A stretch of 20,806 nucleotides of DNA from CAYVOX01 sp964453035 (GCA_964453035.1 CAYVOX010000046.1:1-20806), one strand, 5' to 3'; shown: positions 14,378-20,806, counted from the first letter of the stretch. The notes: generated by a model not told the origin, from the letters alone. Numbers and translations are program-made.

Positions 14378-15460
14378 TCAGCGTTGAATGCGCGCGGAGC
14401 CGCCTTTGGCAAAGGCGCGCACCTGGTCGAGGGTAGCCATGGTGGTATCGCCGGGGAAGGTGGTGAGCAGCGCGCCGTGCGCCCAACCCAGGTTGACGGC
14501 TTCTTGCGGTTTCTCATTGGTCAGCAGACCGTAGAAGAATCCGGCAGCAAAGCCATCCCCGCCGCCCACACGGTCATACACATCCAGTTCAGCGGTCGGC
14601 GAGATGTAGGTTTGCCCGTCCACCCAGGCCACTGCCCCCCAGCTGTGCCGGTTGGTGGAGTGCACCTCGCGCAGCGTGGTCGCCACCACCTTGACACGCG
14701 GGAATTTTGCCACAACTGCGTCAATCATCCCGAAGAAGACGCTGGGATCCAGCTTTGATTTGGCGGCAATCTTTGGCCCGGGGATGCCCAAACCCAGTTG
14801 AAGATCTTCTTCGTTGCCCACCAGCACATCCACGTTTTCCACAATGCGCGCGATGACCGATTGCGCTTTGGCTTCGCCGCCCCAGATGTTCCACAGCTTG
14901 GCGCGGTAGTTGAGGTCAAAGGAGGTCACTGCGCCGGCTTTTTTGGCGGCCTGCATGGCTTCGATGATGACCTCGCCGGTGGTCTCGGAGAGGGAGGCGA
15001 AAATGCCGCCGCTGTGCAGCCAGCGTACGCCTTCGGCGAAGATCTGGCTCCAGTTAAAATCACCGGGTTTCAACTGCGCAGCGGCTTCGTTGGAGCGGTT
15101 GTAGAACACCACCGGGGCGCGCATGCCGTGACCCTGGTCGCTGTAAACGGTGGCCATGTTGGGACCGTTGACGCCGTTATGCTTGAAATATTTGTAATAG
15201 GGTTTGAGGCCCATCGAGCGCACACGCTCGGAAATGAGGTCGCCAATCGGGTATTCGACCATGGCGGTGGCGATGCCGGCATTCAGTTTGAAGCAATCGG
15301 CCAGGTTGGCAGCCACGTTATATTCTCCACCGCTGGGGTGAACGGTCCAGGTTGTGGCTTTGCGGAAGGGGATGATGCCCGGGTCAACCCGGTGCACCAG
15401 GGCGCCGAGCGATAAAAAGTCGAGCGAGCCGGCCTGCGGAATAATCAGTTGAGGGGACAT
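14378..15460 (-). CDS. PfkB-family sugar kinase (2-keto-3-deoxygluconate kinase-like)
   Basis: Ribokinase/PfkB-family enzymes transfer phosphate from ATP to a sugar or sugar acid. The 360-aa protein has an N-terminal glycine-rich region (PSGGEYNVAANLA), the central GGIFASLSE and SFDLNYR stretches, and NEEDLQLGLG. The C-terminal signature is DRVGGGDGFAAGFFYGLL with the catalytic base D302. The overall layout resembles 2-keto-3-deoxygluconate kinases, but substrate choice in this family is not safely read from sequence. An AAAGGA ribosome site lies 7 nt before the ATG. The kinase is divergent from an AraD-type epimerase gene across 219 bp, which suggests shared control and a linked sugar-catabolic pathway. 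A strong terminator follows. Confidence 0.9.
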   Translation of the reverse strand: MSPQLIIPQAGSLDFLSLGALVHRVDPGIIPFRKATTWTVHPSGGEYNVAANLADCFKLNAGIATAMVEYPIGDLISERVRSMGLKPYYKYFKHNGVNGPNMATVYSDQGHGMRAPVVFYNRSNEAAAQLKPGDFNWSQIFAEGVRWLHSGGIFASLSETTGEVIIEAMQAAKKAGAVTSFDLNYRAKLWNIWGGEAKAQSVIARIVENVDVLVGNEEDLQLGLGIPGPKIAAKSKLDPSVFFGMIDAVVAKFPRVKVVATTLREVHSTNRHSWGAVAWVDGQTYISPTAELDVYDRVGGGDGFAAGFFYGLLTNEKPQEAVNLGWAHGALLTTFPGDTTMATLDQVRAFAKGGSARIQR

Positions 15461-15549
15461 TTTTTAATCCTTTCGATCATTAATTGTCTGGTTTTGCAGC
15501 CCGTGAGGGGCATTCGGGCAGAATTGACCGCGCAGATTTTCCAAGTGAA

Positions 15550-15557
15550 ATTATAAT
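15550..15557. promoter_or_regulatory. Symmetrical ATTATAAT box between the divergent kinase and epimerase genes
   Basis: ATTATAAT is self-complementary and so gives a TATAAT -10 box on both strands, roughly in the middle of the 219-bp divergent region. No good -35 hexamer is present at 17 bp in either direction. It is the best core-promoter candidate for both genes, but a weak one. Confidence 0.3.
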
Positions 15558-15633
15558 ACGAACAGACATACCCGTCCCCTTAAAACGGACCGGAAACGAC
15601 CCTGCACCCGCATCAGTCATCTTAAATTGGATA

Positions 15634-15666
15634 GCAAGTCTCGCGCTTGCATCAGGCGCGCCTGAT
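15634..15666. promoter_or_regulatory. Two adjoining dyads upstream of the epimerase gene
   Basis: GCAAG (15634-15638) and CTTGC (15646-15650) form an inverted repeat with a 7-nt centre. It is immediately followed by ATCAGGCGCGCCTGAT (15651-15666), a perfect 16-bp palindrome ending 13 nt before the ATG. It could be a repressor operator, or an mRNA hairpin next to the ribosome site GGAAGGA. Confidence 0.4.
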
Positions 15667-15679
15667 ATGGAAGGAAATC

Positions 15680-16372
15680 ATGAACCGTCTTAAACAACAA
15701 GCCTTAGAAGCCAACCTGCTTTTGTTTAAAAGCAACCTGGTGGTGCTGACCTGGGGAAATGCCAGCGCCTTTGACGCAGAGCACGGCTGGGTGGCAATTA
15801 AGCCCAGCGGCGTTCCCTATGACCGGCTGACGGCGGAAGAGATGGTGGTTGTGGATTTGGATGGCAAGGTGCTCTCGGGTGCGTTTAAGCCCTCCAGCGA
15901 TACGCCCACCCATCTTGAGCTTTACCGGCATTTCCCGGGCGTGGGGGGCGTGGTTCACACGCATTCGCGCTGGGCCACCGCCTGGGCTCAGGCCGGGCGG
16001 GATTTGCCGGTGTATGGCACCACGCATGCCGATTACTTCTACGGCGCTGTGCCTTGCTCCCGCCAACTAACCGCAGAGGAAATCCGGGGCGATTACGAGG
16101 CCGCCACCGGCCAGGTAATTGTGGAAACCTTCACCCGCCGGCAGGTGTTGCCTTCCGCCGTTCCTGCCGTTCTCGTCGCGGGTCACGGCGCGTTCACCTG
16201 GGGGGCTGATGCACTGGAAGCTGTGCATCATGCCGTGGTGCTTGAGGAATGCGCCATGATGGCGGCTCAAACCGAGCGCCTCAATCCTGAGTGCTGCCCG
16301 CTTTCACAGGATTTGCTGGATAAACACTTCTTCCGCAAACACGGGCGGGGGGCCTATTACGGGCAGGGCTAG
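15680..16372 (+). CDS. araD: L-ribulose-5-phosphate 4-epimerase (class II aldolase family)
   Basis: AraD interconverts L-ribulose 5-phosphate and D-xylulose 5-phosphate using a metal ion, feeding arabinose-type sugars into the pentose phosphate pathway. The protein is 230 aa against 231 in E. coli, and the key residues line up at a constant two-residue offset: D74 (SSDTPTH), metal ligands H93 and H95 (VVHTHS), H169 (AGHGAFTWG) and Y227 (GRGAYYGQ). Residues GNAS (27-30) and KPSG (41-44) match the phosphate-binding loops. An in-frame start at 15647 is rejected because GGAAGGA lies just before the ATG at 15680. Related phosphosugar 4-epimerases (UlaF/SgbE) share these motifs, so an ascorbate/gulonate-type substrate remains possible. 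It is divergent from the sugar kinase and ends 24 nt from the convergent XRE regulator. Confidence 0.92.
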   Translation: MNRLKQQALEANLLLFKSNLVVLTWGNASAFDAEHGWVAIKPSGVPYDRLTAEEMVVVDLDGKVLSGAFKPSSDTPTHLELYRHFPGVGGVVHTHSRWATAWAQAGRDLPVYGTTHADYFYGAVPCSRQLTAEEIRGDYEAATGQVIVETFTRRQVLPSAVPAVLVAGHGAFTWGADALEAVHHAVVLEECAMMAAQTERLNPECCPLSQDLLDKHFFRKHGRGAYYGQG

Positions 16373-16396
16373 CGCGCGGGTGAGGCGCTTGCCGGA

Positions 16397-17284
16397 TTAG
16401 CCGGTCCTGGGGAGGGGCGGCACCAGCCAGCGGGCGATGGGGAGCGCCTGCGCGCCGAATTCCTCGGTGAGTTGCGCACAGGCCTGGGTGGTGCTGGCAT
16501 CCACCGGCTGGTAGCAGAAGAGCAACAGGTCCGTGTCTTCCGTCAGCGCCTGGTGGGAGAAAGAAACGAACTGCAGCGCGCCGTAGTTGGGGTGAAGCAG
16601 CGAGAAGCGGTTTGAGAGGATGGTGATATCCTCGTTGTGCAGGGTGGAGGATTGCCAGAACTGGCGGAATTTTGGGAAGCGATTAAATTCCGGCAGCAGT
16701 TTTTGAAAATACCAGTGATTGCGGTACTTAAGCGAGAGCGCTTTGAACAGAAAAACCCAGCGCCGCGCAAAAGGGGTGTAGCTTTCACCCATGCGGCTGT
16801 GCAGGGCGTCAAATTCGGGGGAATAATACACCCGGTTGATGTTGAATTTGCTCAACATCTGGCCGGTCTGGAGGTTCTGTTCGGTGATATCTAATATTTG
16901 AAAGAAGCCGGGATTTGCCATCAGGATATCCCCAAAGCTGTTCGTTATAAATGCAGGGATTTGAAGTTGAACCAGCAGGGTTTTGATTTCTTCCAAGATG
17001 CTGGCGGTTTTGATTTTACCGGTGAGCATATCTTTATCCCTCAACCCCAGCGAAGCCAGGAAGAAGGGCGGTCGAAAATAGGAAGGCAGGTTCAGCGCGT
17101 TGGCCAGGCTCAGCACCAGCTCGGGTTTGATATTGGTTTGCCGGCCCTGTTCAATTTTTTGCAGGGTAATCAGCGGGATGCGCGCCAGGTCCGCGAGGTC
17201 GTTCTGGGTCATGGTTTGGTCAAATTCATTGCGCGCTTCCTTGCGCAGCGCAGCGACCGTACGGCCAAAATCAATTTTGCTCAT
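16397..17284 (-). CDS. XRE-family transcriptional regulator with MmyB-like C-terminal domain
   Basis: This is a 295-aa DNA-binding regulator. A helix-turn-helix domain spans about residues 20-70 (MTQNDLADLARIPLITLQKI, then GRQTNIKPELVLSLANALNLP). The remaining 200 residues resemble the PAS-like MmyB ligand-binding domain found behind XRE domains: ILMANPGFFQIL, FALRRWVFLFK-type helices, LLPEFNRFPKFRQFW, and a closing FVSFSHQALTEDTDLLLFCY strand pair. These proteins are thought to sense a small lipid or metabolite. A GGGAGGAAC ribosome site precedes the ATG. It is convergent with the araD-like gene; whether it controls that locus, the polysaccharide operon or only itself is not shown. An imperfect dyad lies against its own -10 box. 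Confidence 0.85.
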   Translation of the reverse strand: MSKIDFGRTVAALRKEARNEFDQTMTQNDLADLARIPLITLQKIEQGRQTNIKPELVLSLANALNLPSYFRPPFFLASLGLRDKDMLTGKIKTASILEEIKTLLVQLQIPAFITNSFGDILMANPGFFQILDITEQNLQTGQMLSKFNINRVYYSPEFDALHSRMGESYTPFARRWVFLFKALSLKYRNHWYFQKLLPEFNRFPKFRQFWQSSTLHNEDITILSNRFSLLHPNYGALQFVSFSHQALTEDTDLLLFCYQPVDASTTQACAQLTEEFGAQALPIARWLVPPLPRTG

Positions 17285-17352
17285 CGTTCCTCCCGGGTAA
17301 GGCAGGATAATGACTGGTTTTCAGGGAAGTTAACTAATCTAGAATGATTACT

Positions 17353-17371
17353 ATTATATACGATATTGTAT
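17353..17371 (-). promoter_or_regulatory. -10 box and overlapping dyad of the XRE regulator gene
   Basis: On the minus strand TATAAT (17353-17358) lies about 70 nt from the XRE start codon. Touching it on the upstream side is ATACGATATTGTAT (17358-17371), symmetrical at 12 of 14 positions. A dyad between -35 and -10 is a usual place for autorepression by an XRE protein. No convincing -35 is seen. Confidence 0.35.
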
Positions 17372-17488
17372 TATCATTATGGTTAAATTACATATAATTT
17401 GACCATATTAAAATAATTAATGTTTTGGTAAACTCTATCCCATCATTCATCGGTTTTCTAATCAACACCAGTAATTATTATTGAGTTT

Positions 17489-17582
17489 TCCGGGGGGTGG
17501 AGATTGTTGGGTTGCTAGGTGAAAGAAAAAAAACTTAACTGTATCTTTCTCCCCGGACGATTATCCTTTTAATCGGAGGATA
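17489..17582 (+). promoter_or_regulatory. Structured mRNA leader of the NusG-like gene
   Basis: Several inverted arms are nested here. TCCGGGG (17489-17495) pairs with CCCCGGA (17551-17557). Inside it GAAAGA (17521-17526) pairs with TCTTTC (17544-17549). Just downstream TATCCT (17562-17567) pairs with AGGATA (17577-17582), a 6-bp stem whose right arm covers an AGGA purine element near the start codon. I recognise no known riboswitch class. It could control translation or transcription of the polysaccharide operon. Confidence 0.4.
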
Positions 17583-17596
17583 TTGGAGTTCAGTTT

Positions 17597-18112
17597 ATGG
17601 CCATAGCCTGGTACGTGCTGCGTAGCAAACCGAATAAAGAAGATTTCCTGTGGGGGCAAGTTTTGGCGCACCAGGTTGAAGCTTTCTATCCCGCTATCCG
17701 GGCTAAAGTGGTCAACCCGCGCGCCAGAAAGATGAAGCCGTACTTCCCCGGTTATCTTTTCGTCCGGGTTGACCTGGAGCAAATGTCGCAATCCTTCTGG
17801 CGCTGGTTACCCGGTTCCAGGGGATTGGTCTCTTTTGATGAGACCCCGGCGATGGTTCCAGAGGCGCTCATTTCAGCAATTCGCAAAAAAGTTGAAGCCG
17901 TCAACGCCTCCGCCAGGGAGCCGCTGGCTGGCCTCAAGCAGGGTGACGCGGTCACCATTCAGGCTGGTCCGTTCATGGATTATGAAGCCATTTTTGACCG
18001 CTGCGTTTCGGGTAACGAACGGGTTAGAGTGTTGTTAAAACATTTGCGCAGCAGGCTTCTGGCTGTTGAGCTGCCTGCCTCGCAAATTGAGAAGAAAAAC
18101 TTGCCTGCCTGA
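17597..18112 (+). CDS. Specialised NusG paralogue (RfaH/LoaP/UpxY-like antiterminator)
   Basis: The 171-aa protein has the NusG layout. The NGN domain (about 1-105) contains WYVLRSKPNKEDFLWGQ and KPYFPGYLFVRVDL and binds RNA polymerase. The C-terminal KOW domain (about 115-162) contains LKQGDAVTIQAGPF. Housekeeping nusG sits next to secE and ribosomal protein genes. This copy instead heads a polysaccharide operon, the usual place for NusG paralogues that keep polymerase going through long, poorly expressed surface-polymer operons. A GGAG lies 8 nt before the ATG, in a leader with several stems. The next gene follows after 146 nt. Which subtype it is, and what element it recognises, cannot be decided from sequence alone. 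Confidence 0.9.
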   Translation: MAIAWYVLRSKPNKEDFLWGQVLAHQVEAFYPAIRAKVVNPRARKMKPYFPGYLFVRVDLEQMSQSFWRWLPGSRGLVSFDETPAMVPEALISAIRKKVEAVNASAREPLAGLKQGDAVTIQAGPFMDYEAIFDRCVSGNERVRVLLKHLRSRLLAVELPASQIEKKNLPA

Positions 18113-18117
18113 TCGTT

Positions 18118-18184
18118 CTGGCAAGAACTGCCAGGCAGTGCGGCACAGGGTATCCCCCGCTCCGAATTTCGCAAGAAATGTCGG
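18118..18184 (+). ncRNA. RNA hairpins between the NusG-like and sugar transferase genes
   Basis: CTGGCA (18118-18123) pairs with TGCCAG (18129-18134) over a 5-nt loop. An alternative stem is GTTCT/AGAAC (18115-18119, 18124-18128). A second hairpin joins ATTTC (18166-18170) and GAAAT (18175-18179) over GCAA, a GNRA tetraloop, with CCG/CGG (18162-18164, 18182-18184) continuing the stem past a small internal loop. There is no T-run, so these are not intrinsic terminators. They could be a processing site or a recognition element for the NusG paralogue. Confidence 0.3.
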
Positions 18185-18258
18185 CAGGGCGGATGCCGGG
18201 CAGAGGTTGTTCTGAGGAAGTGTGCTTTGTCTAATTTACGTGAGTGGGGGGAGGATTG

Positions 18259-19767
18259 ATGGAAAAGGTTCAAGATACTGCCAGTTTCAATCTCCAGAAC
18301 ATCAATATAACGCGCATGCTCAACAACAGCCTGAAAAGAGGGATTGACATCCTGTTCTCTCTTTCAGGTTTGCTGCTGCTCTGGCCGTTCCTGGCGCTCA
18401 TCGCAATTCGCATCAAGCGCGAAGATCCGGGTCCGGTTTTCTACCGCGGGGAGCGGGTTGGCAAGGACGGCAAGCTGTTCCGTATCCTCAAATTTCGCAC
18501 CATGTACGAATGTCCGGAATCCTATCAGGGTCACCAGATCACCGCTGCAGATGATGAGCGCGTGACGCCGCTGGGACGATGGCTGCGCGATACCAAAATC
18601 AACGAGCTGCCCCAGTTGTGGAATGTGCTGGTGGGTGAAATGAGCCTGGTGGGGCCGCGCCCGGAAGTGCCGGAGATCATCAACAACCTGCCCCTGGAGG
18701 CTCGCAGCGAGATTCTTTCGGTGCGGCCCGGCATCACCTGCCCGACGAGCGTTGCCTACCATGATGAGGAGCAGATGCTGGGCGCAGAGACTGTGATGGG
18801 CGATTACATTAACCTGCTGCCGGATAAAATGCGCATGGACCGGCTTTACGTGCGCCATCACAACATCATCAGCGATTTTGACACGATCTTTTGGACGTTC
18901 ATTATCCTCATCCCGCGCCTGGGAAAGCAGCGCATCCAGGAAGGCTGGCTATATGACGGCCCCATCGCCCGTTTTATCCGCCATTATCTTAACTGGTTCG
19001 CCGTTGACTTTCTCATCTCCCTGGTGGGGGTGAGCCTGGTGGGTTTAATCTGGCGGGCTTTCGGTCCCCTGGACGTGGGGGTTGGCCCGGCCCTGGTGAT
19101 GGGGGTTATTCTGGCGCTGTCTTTCGGGATCTTCAACACCATCCTGGGCGTGAAAACGGTTTCCTGGCACCGCGCTGCAGCCAGCGATATCTTCAAGTTG
19201 ATTGTCTCCTGCGTGGTTGTGGCTGCGGTCTATATCTCAGCGCAGATGCTCTCCCCCAGCATCCCGGGGCTGCCGCCATCATTCATCATTATCTCGGCTA
19301 TTGTTGCGCTCAGCGGATTTGTGGCGGCGCGCTACCGCATGCGCCTGCTGACCGGCCTGGCCACGCGCTGGGTGAATTTCCGTCAATCCAGCTACGGCGT
19401 CACCGAACGCGTATTGGTGATCGGTTCAGGCAACGGAGGCGAATTTGCCACCTGGATGCTGCGCCGGCCAGACTTTCGACCGTTCTATTCTGTGGTTGGG
19501 TATGTGGATGATGACCCACGCAAGCAGGGAATGCGGTATGATGGGGTTAAGGTGCTGGGCACCACCGCCGATATCGCCGACCTGGTGAAAAAGCACCAGG
19601 TGGGGATGCTGTTCTTCGCGATTGGCAAAATTCAGCCGCAGGATAAGGAACGCATCCTGGCAGCCTGCCGCCGGACTAACCTGCCGGTGGTTATCATCCC
19701 AGAAGTCATCGAAAACATTCGCAAGATGTTTGTGGAAAGCGTTAACACGGTCAACCAGAATTTGTGA
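18259..19767 (+). CDS. Sugar-phosphate transferase fused to FlaA1/CapD-like membrane and Rossmann domains
   Basis: The 502-aa protein should start surface-polysaccharide synthesis by moving a sugar phosphate from a nucleotide sugar to a membrane polyprenyl phosphate. The catalytic bacterial sugar transferase domain is N-terminal (about 25-235): a membrane hairpin helix (LKRGIDILFSLSGLLLL, from residue 25), FRILKFRTMY, LGRWLRDTKINELPQLWNV and MSLVGPRPE (128-136). Then come about four membrane segments (245-365, with VSWHRAAASDIFKL) and a Rossmann domain (about 384-502: RVLVIGSGNGGEF, VVGYVDDDPRKQG). In WcaJ/WbaP-type proteins the membrane and Rossmann part comes first, so the order here is inverted. 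The usual Asp-Glu catalytic pair reads Asn-Glu (NELPQ). Start 18259 is preferred over GTG 18244 because GGAGGA precedes it. Confidence 0.9.
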   Translation: MEKVQDTASFNLQNINITRMLNNSLKRGIDILFSLSGLLLLWPFLALIAIRIKREDPGPVFYRGERVGKDGKLFRILKFRTMYECPESYQGHQITAADDERVTPLGRWLRDTKINELPQLWNVLVGEMSLVGPRPEVPEIINNLPLEARSEILSVRPGITCPTSVAYHDEEQMLGAETVMGDYINLLPDKMRMDRLYVRHHNIISDFDTIFWTFIILIPRLGKQRIQEGWLYDGPIARFIRHYLNWFAVDFLISLVGVSLVGLIWRAFGPLDVGVGPALVMGVILALSFGIFNTILGVKTVSWHRAAASDIFKLIVSCVVVAAVYISAQMLSPSIPGLPPSFIIISAIVALSGFVAARYRMRLLTGLATRWVNFRQSSYGVTERVLVIGSGNGGEFATWMLRRPDFRPFYSVVGYVDDDPRKQGMRYDGVKVLGTTADIADLVKKHQVGMLFFAIGKIQPQDKERILAACRRTNLPVVIIPEVIENIRKMFVESVNTVNQNL

Positions 19768-19784
19768 GCAACCCGGAGCGAGAC

Positions 19785-20780
19785 ATGACCTTTGCGTGGA
19801 TGGATAAGCAGATCCTGGTCACTGGCGCGGGAGGGTTCATCGGCAGCCACCTGGTCGAGACGCTCGTCGAGCACGGCGCCCGGGTGCGCGCTTTTGTGCG
19901 CTATAACGCCCGCAACGATCCCGGTTTGTTGCGGCTGCTGCCGCCCGGGGCGCTGGCAAAAGTGGAGCTTGTGCCGGGCGACCTGCGCGATGCGCAGGCG
20001 GTGCGCCAGGCAGCCCGCGGGTGCGCGGTAATCTTTCACCTGGGGGCGCTGATTGCCATCCCCTACTCGTACGATCACCCCACGGAAGTTGTGGAAACCA
20101 ACATCCTGGGAACCCTGAACGTGCTCTCAGCCGCTCGCGAGGTGGGTGCAGAGCGCCTGGTGCACACCTCCTCCAGTGAGGTTTACGGCACCGCGCTGCG
20201 CGTGCCCATTGATGAAAGCCACCCCCTGCAGGGACAATCGCCCTATTCGGCCAGTAAAATTGGCGCAGATAAACTGGCCGAGAGTTTTTACTGTGCCTAC
20301 AACCTGCCGGTGGTCACGCTGCGGCCCTTCAACACCTACGGGCCGCGCCAATCCGCCCGGGCGGTCATCCCTACCATGATCATGCAGGTTCTCACGCGCG
20401 ATGTTCTCAAATTGGGCAATCTGCAGGCCTCGCGTGATTTCACCTACGTTGCGGATACCGTGGCAGGCTTTTTGAAGGTGGCCGAAACGCCCGGCCTGGA
20501 AGGGCAAACCATCAACCTGGGAACCGGGCAGGAGATTCACATTGGGGAGCTGGCGGAAAAAATCATCGCCCTCTCCGGACGGCACGTGACGATTGAGGCG
20601 GATGCAGCCCGCCTGCGTCCTGAAAAGAGCGAAGTGCAGCGCCTGCTTTCGGATAACCGCAAGGCGCTGGCGGTGATGGGCTGGGCGCCGCGCGTCTCAT
20701 TGGATGAGGGTCTCAGCCGGACGATGCAGTGGGTGAGTGACCATCTGGAATTGTACTCACCCGACCGGTACATCAAGTAG
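19785..20780 (+). CDS. NAD-dependent nucleotide-sugar 4,6-dehydratase, LegB-like (SDR family)
   Basis: The 331-aa extended short-chain dehydrogenase/reductase probably converts a nucleotide-linked hexose to its 4-keto-6-deoxy form for a surface glycan. The NAD-binding motif is G14-x2-G17-x2-G20 (TGAGGFIGSHLVE) and the active-site motif is Y154-SAS-K158, with HTSSSEVYGT before it. Several stretches recall LegB, the dehydratase of legionaminic acid synthesis: RAFVRYNARND, HLGALIAIPYSYDHP, FNTYGPRQSARAVIPT and SRDFTYVADTVAGF. GDP-mannose dehydratases and UDP-glucose epimerases are the alternatives. A GTG at 19764 overlaps the previous stop, but the ATG at 19785 has GGAG 6 nt upstream and starts closer to the Rossmann fold, so it is preferred. 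It belongs to the polysaccharide operon, with the next gene 14 nt on. Confidence 0.88.
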   Translation: MTFAWMDKQILVTGAGGFIGSHLVETLVEHGARVRAFVRYNARNDPGLLRLLPPGALAKVELVPGDLRDAQAVRQAARGCAVIFHLGALIAIPYSYDHPTEVVETNILGTLNVLSAAREVGAERLVHTSSSEVYGTALRVPIDESHPLQGQSPYSASKIGADKLAESFYCAYNLPVVTLRPFNTYGPRQSARAVIPTMIMQVLTRDVLKLGNLQASRDFTYVADTVAGFLKVAETPGLEGQTINLGTGQEIHIGELAEKIIALSGRHVTIEADAARLRPEKSEVQRLLSDNRKALAVMGWAPRVSLDEGLSRTMQWVSDHLELYSPDRYIK

Positions 20781-20794
20781 GAAGGGAGGGAATT

Positions 20795-20806
20795 ATGAAA
20801 GCCGTT
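20795..20806 (+). CDS. Start of the next gene, cut by the window edge
   Basis: ATG at 20795 follows a strong GGGAGGGA ribosome site and encodes only MKAV before the window ends. Many sugar nucleotidyltransferases begin MKAVILAGG, which would suit this operon. Four residues are far too few to claim it. Confidence 0.55.

Larger units (their letters stand above)
17285..17596. other. AT-rich divergent control region (XRE regulator / polysaccharide operon)
   Basis: This 312-bp stretch has no gene. It is strikingly AT-rich from about 17335 to 17490, unlike the flanking coding DNA, then switches to a G-rich and C-rich leader. It holds the XRE-gene -10 box and dyad (17353-17371), a plus-strand TATAAT (17393-17398) with no good -35, and the folded leader of the NusG-like gene (17489-17582). 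From the plus TATAAT, the mRNA leader of the NusG-like gene would be about 190 nt. Confidence 0.6.

Noticed and set aside
17399..17404. TTGACC as a -35 box for the NusG-like gene
   Set aside because: The hexamers 16-18 bp downstream (around 17421-17428) do not resemble a -10 box.
1..20806. CRISPR arrays, insertion sequences, rRNA, toxin-antitoxin or phage genes
   Set aside because: No regularly spaced repeats, transposase motifs, rRNA-like stretches or phage/defence domains were seen on either strand.

Overview
This window looks like chromosomal sequence from an anaerobic bacterium, most likely a Chloroflexota/Anaerolineae-type organism. That is inference, from the GC-rich coding sequence, the fused 2-oxoacid dehydrogenase E1, a tungsten-type aldehyde ferredoxin oxidoreductase (AOR) cluster, and the style of the NusG paralogue and sugar-transferase genes. 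No rRNA, tRNA, CRISPR array, insertion sequence or phage gene is visible. The window is densely packed with 16 complete protein genes plus the first four codons of another. The only gene-free stretch over 300 bp is 17285-17596.

Layout. (1) 76-3738, minus strand: a fused E1 alpha/beta gene followed by the E2 acyltransferase gene of a 2-oxoacid dehydrogenase complex; no E3 gene is in view. (2) 3866-9014, plus strand: a tight four-gene unit of an XdhC-family cofactor-maturation protein, an AOR-family oxidoreductase, a ferredoxin with four 4Fe-4S motifs, and a DUF362 protein with an extra cysteine-bearing C-terminal region. (3) 9023-11094, minus: a sensor histidine kinase and an OmpR-type response regulator, whose own promoter appears to give a leaderless mRNA. 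Behind it, 11284-13119 minus, is a lipoprotein with the Cthe_2159-like (DUF4353) beta-helical carbohydrate-binding domain. A 7-bp word, GGTATAG, lies once upstream of the regulator gene and twice, as an 11-bp-phased direct repeat, upstream of the lipoprotein gene. This hints that the two-component system controls both. (4) 13287-14257: a NUDIX hydrolase and a small DUF1294 membrane protein, divergently arranged. (5) 14378-17284: a PfkB-family sugar kinase (minus, with a clear intrinsic terminator), a divergent L-ribulose-5-phosphate 4-epimerase homologue, and a convergent XRE-type regulator, plausibly a small sugar-catabolic locus. (6) 17597 to the right edge, plus: the head of a cell-surface polysaccharide operon. 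It starts with a specialised NusG paralogue behind a long, foldable leader, then an unusual sugar-phosphate transferase with its catalytic domain in front of a FlaA1/CapD-like membrane and Rossmann part, then a LegB-like nucleotide-sugar 4,6-dehydratase, then the start of another gene.

The parts most worth a second look are the XdhC-AOR-polyferredoxin-DUF362 unit, the inverted domain order of the sugar transferase, the structured RNA around the NusG paralogue, and the phased GGTATAG repeats.
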